Below are positions 58,500 to 64,000 of a stretch of 64,000 bases of DNA, in pieces. The DNA comes from Axinella damicornis (Eukaryota; Porifera; Demospongiae; Axinellida; Axinellidae). How positions within the stretch are numbered: position 1 is the first letter of the stretch; each line of letters opens with the position of its first letter. The stretch spans positions 6,142,737 through 6,206,736 of the forward strand of contig OZ007508.1 of the NCBI GenBank assembly GCA_963931865.1. Reading direction: 5' to 3'. A program made the translations under genes and the position numbers. The notes under the pieces are model-generated. The model made no database searches. It worked only from the letters and a program-made list of their open reading frames with translations, and was not told the origin of the DNA.

Positions 58500-59071
58500 A
58501 TGGCCGTACCCCTGTGTGATCCCTCCCAGACCTGAACGTGTTGAAGGAGGGCATGGTATCAAGTGAGGCCACACCCTTTGCCATGACCAGGGAGGAGGGA
58601 CACAGACGGATGGAGACATGTCTGCGGAGTCCAGTATGAGCGTAACACCCAGCAGGAGTGGAATCAGAAACAAAGTTAGGAAGGGAGGATGGAGGGACGG
58701 TCAGGGGGGTGGGGGGAAGGATAGAGGGAGGGGCGGAGGATGGAGAGGAAGGAGGTACTGCAGCAATCACTGCAGCTTGTGCTAGCACTAGGAAACTGGA
58801 TGCTCTGACAGACAAGCAGAAAGACCTTTAGATTCAGTTATACCCATGGCGGCCATACTTTTGAGTAAATACGCCCACCACCTCTTTGAGTAGCCACACA
58901 ATGGGCATATTCTCTGGTACACATTTAGTATAATTGTGCAGGTGATGTAGTTTCTACTCCTCCTCCCCATTCTCCCTACCCTCCCACTCTCACCCTGATC
59001 TCGTGCAAAGAAGGCGGGAGAGCCGTAGGCAACACAGCCGGTACCTCATGTAGCAACTGCAGCAGGGTGCC
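58500..59071 (-). CDS. Candidate spliced gene, Pro/Ser-rich, unidentified
   Basis: Minus strand: an exon-like piece (about 58996-59070) lies between acceptor CCTCTCCTGTTCCAG and donor AGG|GTGAGAG. It is followed by a piece from about 58800 after acceptor GCTTGTCTGTCAG, reading ASSFLVLAQAAVIAAVPPSS, a Pro/Ser-rich run, then PAGCYAHTGLRRHVSIRLCP and LDTMPSFNTFRSG. In that frame the first piece reads APCCSCYMRYRLCCLRLSR. An alternative frame of the first piece (LLQLLHEVPAVLPTALPPS) is also open. The function is unknown. Confidence 0.3.
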
Positions 59072-59079
59072 CTGGAACA

Positions 59080-60630
59080 GGAGAGGCAAGATGACAGGAG
59101 CTAGTGCTACAGGTCACAAGGTACGTATGGACTGTGAGTTGGCCTGGTATAGCTAGATACTCTGCATGATACTGTTGGTTCTTTGCTTGAGTTATTCCCT
59201 GTTTAATTGATTCTATACTTTGAGTTGAATACCTGCCTCTTCTTCCTCCTCCCTTCCCACCCTCTATATCCCCCCCGGCCCCTCTCGATCCCTCCCTCTA
59301 GCTCTTCCTCCCTGATGACAGTTAGTCTTTACTGATCACTACCGGCACAATTCAAGATGAACACTTACACCAAGACGAATAATTATGATCACTCATTGTT
59401 GCTTGCCAACTGTGACTGTCAGAAGCTCATCAGCTATGGCCTAGCTAATATATAGTTCAGCAGTGATGTTTCATCATCTCTCGACCTAATACGTGCATGC
59501 CATGGATGTATGCACAAGTTTAACTTGAATGAACAGTCTTCTTGGAATGCACAACATTGTAACTCATGATTTTGTATTATTGACTTCAACTTATTATTCG
59601 ATCAGGGAACAGAACAAAAAATTAATCCAGCATATACAAAAAGGTAGAGAGAATATACTTGTAAAGTGACTTGTAGAAATTACGTCGAACTTGCATGATC
59701 AGCTCCAATCAGCAATAATTATATATATACACCTATATGGATGGAACAGCAATATAATATTATATAGCTACACGATGTTTGCTTGCTGTAGTTAAAATAC
59801 TGTAGCTATATATTTCTAATGGCTTATTGGCTATTTCATTACATTTCACTACTATGTATATATATATCGAGGGGCAACTGCACTCCTGGTAGGCATTGCA
59901 ACCCAATATGTTTCACTACAGCAACCATTATACATGTAGATATCAAGGGCGTGACACTTCCATAGACGTGCTAGTCACAGCTGCATGTGACTGGGGGCAA
60001 GAATTTATTTTGTGCTACTTGACTGCATTGCAGAAAGACTCTTGACTGTTCGACTGCACTGTATTTCAGCCATTGACCGTTTGACTGCGTGCACATTAAT
60101 TACACTTGATCCTATAATATACGGAAGAATGCGTAGCAACTCCACCCCTTCCTTAGTACACAGGGTCAAAATGCCCGGTCGCAACTGTGACTACAGCAAA
60201 TGAAATTATGTGTCACCCCACTTGCCTATGTGGTATAAGGCTGTTCCCACCGCCAGTATCTGACTACTTGCTGTATGCAAATAAGGTGTGGGAAGGAACG
60301 CCTGGGAGAGGTGGTCACATGCAATGACATCAGGTAGACAGACAGTAGACACATGGGGGGTGGTGACCAACCGTTACAATATCTGTATCAATCGTCTGCC
60401 TTGCTGATATCCAACCATTGGATGGACAGTACAAGAAAGGACATTCGTTGGGCACTGAGCTGCCCTCCGTGTGTCTACCTGATGGCACTGCGACGGTCTC
60501 CCGGGCCTCCACCCCACCATGTATAATTCATACTGCAAGCAATCAAAATTTAATGCTGGCGATGGGAACGGCCTGGGAACACAGCCAAAGTTAATAGTTT
60601 AGCTAGCTAATTCAGTGGCTTTGCTATCGA
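59080..60630. other. Right centre of the inverted-repeat structure
   Basis: AT-rich between 59580 and 59900, with no exon that I can support. Near 60290-60340 and 60560 there is sequence resembling spacer elsewhere (GGTGGTCACATGCAATGACATCAGGTAGACAGACAG against 6850, 21990 and 39490). Confidence 0.4.
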
Positions 60631-60828
60631 TCCTTTTCTGGTTATTAGTCCCGCAGGAATTTAAGTAGGTCAATGGTTAGGGTATAGGTTAGGTCCATAG
60701 CCATCGCTGAATGAGCATGTGTGTCTACTTCCTCTTGGACCAGTATCCACTTCATTTTGTTTAGACCTCAGCATCTCCAACTAGTTGGTTGTGAAGCTTG
60801 CTGCACATAGTTAGTTCACTGTAAGAAT

Positions 60829-60914
60829 GCATTGTGTAAACATTAATGATACAATATCAGACCGGTATCTAAGATACCGGTCTGATATTTTATCATTAAT
60901 GTTTTACACAATGC
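60829..60914. repeat. 86-base near-perfect palindrome
   Basis: Arms of 43 bases around the centre at 60871/60872 (…CAGACCGGTATCT|AAGATACCGGTCTG…), with one mismatch and one indel. There is essentially no loop. It lies inside copy 1 of the tandem duplication and is absent from copy 2. Confidence 0.9.
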
Positions 60915-60979
60915 ATGCAGTTCAGTTTCACGCATACTGCATACCTGGACAACCCTCTCTGTTGGTAGCCAGTACTGGT

Positions 60980-61012
60980 TAGTCTTGCGGGCCAGTCTGG
61001 CCCGCAAGACTA
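60980..61012. repeat. 33-base palindrome
   Basis: TAGTCTTGCGGGCCAG followed by its complement TCTGGCCCGCAAGACTA. Copy 2 of the tandem duplication has only a degenerate form (CTCACAGGCCAGTCTGGCCTG near 61353). Confidence 0.85.
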
Positions 61013-62984
61013 GTCGGTACCCTCCCTACCCTTGAGAGTCTGAAACTATCAATGGTAATTAATATACCTGACAGTATGCCATTTCATGCTGTGCATACGT
61101 ATGACATACTCAGGTGAATCAATAATTTCCTGCCTAGCTAGCTAATTGGATATCCTTTCTCTATGAATTAGTTATTAGTCCTGCAGGAATTTAAGTATAG
61201 GGCAATGGTTAGGGTAGGTTAGTCCATGGCCAGTGCTGAATGAGCAAGTGTGTCTACTTCCTGCTGGACCAGTGTCCACTGTTTTGCACAATGCATGCAG
61301 TTCAGTTTCAAGCATACTGCATACCTGGACAGCCCTCTCCGTTGGTAGCCAGTACCTAGTCTCACAGGCCAGTCTGGCCTGCGGTACCCTACCTCAAGAT
61401 TCTGAAACTGTCAATGGTAATTAATGTACCTGACAGTATGCCATTTCTAATCTTGCACGACTACCTTCACGCTATTTCAATCTGTGCATACACACAACCT
61501 AGTCAGGTGAATTATGATTTCCTGTCTGCAAATTATAACGGACTTATACACGAGACCATAGCATGAACCAATCAGGTCATTTACATGCAGCTAAAGAGTT
61601 GGACATTCAAGTTAGCCACTTACGCCACCCTCAGACAGCAGAAAGGGTGGTAGAGAGAAAAATCAATGATACTCCATAAATATTGTTTCAGTTTCTGATT
61701 TTGGCAATGAGATTGCATTGCATAGTTGACGGATCTTAACTTACAGTTATCCAGCCTGTAGGGTTTTTGCTCCTCCTGTAAGAAACACTTTTACGCACAG
61801 GTTCAACTGTCATACCAAGCGACTACAGTACCACACTCCCCCAAATATGCACATGACATTGAGGGAATGGAGGCTTGAAACCTTTGTGGTGAGTCTTGGG
61901 ACTGTTGTCCAGAGATTCATCTGAGCAAGGATAATTAAAACGGAACGTGGATTGGAAACAGCAATACAAATGATGTCACAACCCGTGCTGCGCGCGCAGG
62001 CGTTAGCCTCGCTCCCAGATCAGACTTCTTCCTGAAACTCAATAGCCTAATGCAGCAACCACAGCAGCGTTGACGCAAGTCGTTTCATATCACTAGGTGC
62101 TTTCTTAGTCGAGATAACCTAACACAAGTAATGACGTGTCACAGGCCCAATTTAATGACAGAGAGGCTGTGTACCTAGCTTCCGTTCTTACGAGGGCAAA
62201 GAAACAGTCAATAGCCTAGTGCAGTAACAACACAAGCATCGATAGCAAGTAGTTTCATCTCTCTGGGTGCTTCCTTGGTCAAGATAACCTAACACAAAGT
62301 AAGCGCAATGCGGATTACGTAGTAAATTTATATTGCCATTTCCAATCCACGTTCACTTTTAATTATCCTTGATCTGAGCTCCCCCTCCTCGGCCCCTTGC
62401 CCCTCCCACCATCTGGCCAGCATGCCATATAGCAGTACCTACTTTCAGCATTGTACTGCCTCGGTAGTATGCCACTGAAACAATTTTTGTACATTCTCAG
62501 AAGAGGAAACCCTACTGCCTATGCCCTCCGCAGCTTTCATAGTTTATGTGCCTGACAGTATGCCATTTGATGCCGTGCGTACATGTACGTACGACATACT
62601 CAGGTGAATTGATTCGGGCTTTCTGCAAACTATAACGGTCATGAGGCCATATATAGCATGAACCAATTGGGTCAATTACATGCAACTAGCTAAAAGAGTT
62701 GGGCATTCAGGACTGACTCAGACAGCAGAAAAGGCGGAGATATTTTGGGTAGAATAGTACCTCAGTTTATGAAATTTGACTGCATAGCATTGTTGACCGG
62801 ACCCTAACTCACAGCAGTTATCCAGCCTGCGATTATTCTCCCAATGCTCCTCCTGTACTCCAAAAGAAGAACAATACACATTGTGCGGGGTTCTTGAGCA
62901 AAGTTTCGAGTCCAAAGTTTCGAGTCCAAAGTTTCGAGGGGTACCACGGAAAATTAAAGTATACCGAAAGTCACTGCAAAACAA

Positions 62985-63195
62985 CCCCGGGGGGATAAGC
63001 TAGCTTACATCCCCAGGAAAATAAGCTAGCTTACATCCCCGGGAAAATAAGCTAGCTTACATCCCCAGGAAAATAAGCTAGCTTACAGCCCCGGGGAAAT
63101 AAAGGCGCGCGAGCTTACAACCCCGGGAAAATAAGCTAGCTTATAGCCCCGGGGAAATAAGGGCGCGCGTTCTTACAACCCCGGGGAAATACGCT
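62985..63195. repeat. CCCCGGGG/TAAGCTAGC tandem array, right arm
   Basis: Inverted counterpart of the array at 55299-55500, with the same order of variant units (some with GCGCGC in place of AGCTAG). Confidence 0.9.
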
Positions 63196-63502
63196 GTCTA
63201 ACCCGGAGTATAAGGATTTGATTTTTGTTACGAACGGCGTGCCATACGTACGCGCTGTTGAGATGTACATAGCTACGCTCTGGTTCCAAACCTGTACCGA
63301 ACCAGGACCGACAACCACAGCCACGCCTATTGTGTGAAGCGACGCTCGTGCCATGCCGTGACCGTGGCCCGAGTCGCTCGCTAGTGCTTGCTACCAACCG
63401 TGCCTGCTGCGTGTCGAGGACGCTCCAAGTTTCACCAACGCATCCAACAGCAACACTAAGAAAACCACTGTGATGTAGCTAGCTAAGATGTAGGATTAAT
63501 CT

Positions 63503-63658
63503 GTGATAGGATGGTCCACTGTGGTATTTGGGATTAATAGCACTCGCAATGCAGTCCGGAAGTAAATAGCACTCGGCTTCGCCTCGTGCTATTTTACACT
63601 TCCTGACTGCATTGCTCGTGCTATTAATCCCAAATACCACAGTGGACCATCCTATTAC
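63503..63658. mobile_element. Hairpin MITE (156 bases)
   Basis: Inverted arms (AGGATGGTCCACTGTGGTAT … AATAGCAC) surround a short loop TCGGCTTCGCCTCG. The arms are about 68 bases long with a few mismatches. No coding capacity. Confidence 0.8.
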
Positions 63659-63663
63659 ATATA

Positions 63664-63927
63664 CTAATAAAAAACATTAAAAATGTATCAGGATGTAGGG
63701 ATACCAGAACGGCAAAAAGTAAGGAAACAAGAGGGGTGATCGAACATAACAGTGAAGTATACTATCACCCCTACAGAGATCTTCTTCCATATATACATGT
63801 ACAATGAAAAAAGATATGTAGGGGTGATTGTATACTTCACTGTTATGTTCGATCACCCCTCTTGTTTCCTTACTTTTTGCCGTTCTGGTATCCCTACATC
63901 CTGATACATTTTTAATGTTTTTTATTA
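63664..63927. mobile_element. 264-base hairpin, arms about 117 bases
   Basis: Left arm 63664-63781 and right arm 63811-63927 are almost perfect complements (for example AGGGATACCAGAACGGCAAA against its reverse complement near 63872). They are separated by about 30 bases containing ATATATACATGTAC. It lies next to the hairpin at 63503 and is either a MITE or a recent inverted duplication. Confidence 0.85.
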
Positions 63928-64000
63928 CTTGTTTATGTAATTTTTGGGGGGCAGCAGGCGCATGTTTGAGCTGAAGTTTGCTGCAGAAGTCAGTGACCTC

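Larger units (their letters stand above)
60639..61530. repeat. Tandem duplication, two copies of about 360-500 bases
   Basis: Copy 1 (60639-61135) and copy 2 (61169-61530) share GTTATTAGTCC…CAGGAATTTAAG, TGTGTCTACTTCCT…TGGACCAGT, CACAATGCATGCAGTTCAG and CCTGACAGTATGCCATTTC in the same order. Copy 1 is longer because it carries the hairpin at 60829-60914. The last part also resembles the right arm at 62540-62640. Confidence 0.8.
55237..63252. mobile_element. 8-kb structure with 1.4-kb terminal inverted repeats
   Basis: The left arm (55237 to about 56700) and the right arm (about 61785-63252) are inverted copies. The outer parts are almost identical: both encode the same 88-codon open frame at 55505-55771 and 62718-62984. 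The inner parts are more diverged. The outer ends (CGTACGTATGGCACGCCGTT) lead into arrays of a unit of about 26 bases containing TTATTTTCCCGGGG and TGTAAGCTAGC. The middle 5 kb holds candidate exons and simple sequence. Long inverted ends suit a Mutator-like, Maverick-like or foldback element. I find no matching flanking duplication, so a plain inverted duplication is also possible. Confidence 0.65.

Overview
The window looks like nuclear DNA of an early-branching animal, most likely a demosponge. Genes are split by spliceosomal introns. There is a short-chain collagen of the C4/spongin type, and three NACHT-LRR (NLR) receptor genes with death-fold N-termini of the kind expanded in sponges. 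The rest is dense in microsatellites, hairpins and fragments of DNA transposons and LINEs. The species cannot be fixed from sequence alone. One 200-base run of N (4946-5145) marks an assembly gap.

Layout. 1-2.9 kb: simple repeats only. 2.95-4.04 kb: a complete two-exon short-chain collagen gene (minus). 4.3-5.5 kb: minisatellite, gap and a 41-base G run. 6.2-17.2, 23.5-34.7 and 38.0-50.2 kb: three diverged copies (A, B, C) of a unit of about 11 kb. In each unit an NLR gene on the minus strand is followed downstream by short exons of a second minus-strand gene, with an ankyrin-like exon, a hydrophobic exon and a serine/tyrosine-rich tail. 17.4-23.5 and 34.7-38 kb: mobile-element and spacer DNA between units. 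50.2-55 kb: transposon remnants, a relic of a death-domain exon on the opposite strand, and the 3' end of a LINE. 55.2-63.25 kb: a structure bounded by inverted arms of about 1.4 kb. 63.5-63.93 kb: two large adjacent hairpins.

State of the NLR genes. NLR-B (30.6-34.7 kb) reads through: death-fold exon, then one large exon with NACHT and ribonuclease-inhibitor-type LRRs. NLR-A has an intact NACHT-LRR exon, but its death-fold exon carries an apparent one-base deletion. NLR-C has the richest N-terminus (DEATH plus CARD-like, then a 39-base microexon and a Pro/Tyr/His-rich linker), but a four-base insertion just before the LRRs would end the protein at about 924 residues. The assembled frames agree with this: total exon lengths are off by exactly -1 for A and +4 for C, and are a multiple of three for B.

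How they work together (inference): the NLRs are cytosolic sensors. The death-fold N-termini would recruit partners, NACHT would drive nucleotide-dependent oligomerisation, and the LRRs would detect ligand. The co-duplicated companion gene is unidentified; its repeated linkage to NLRs is the most novel aspect of the window.
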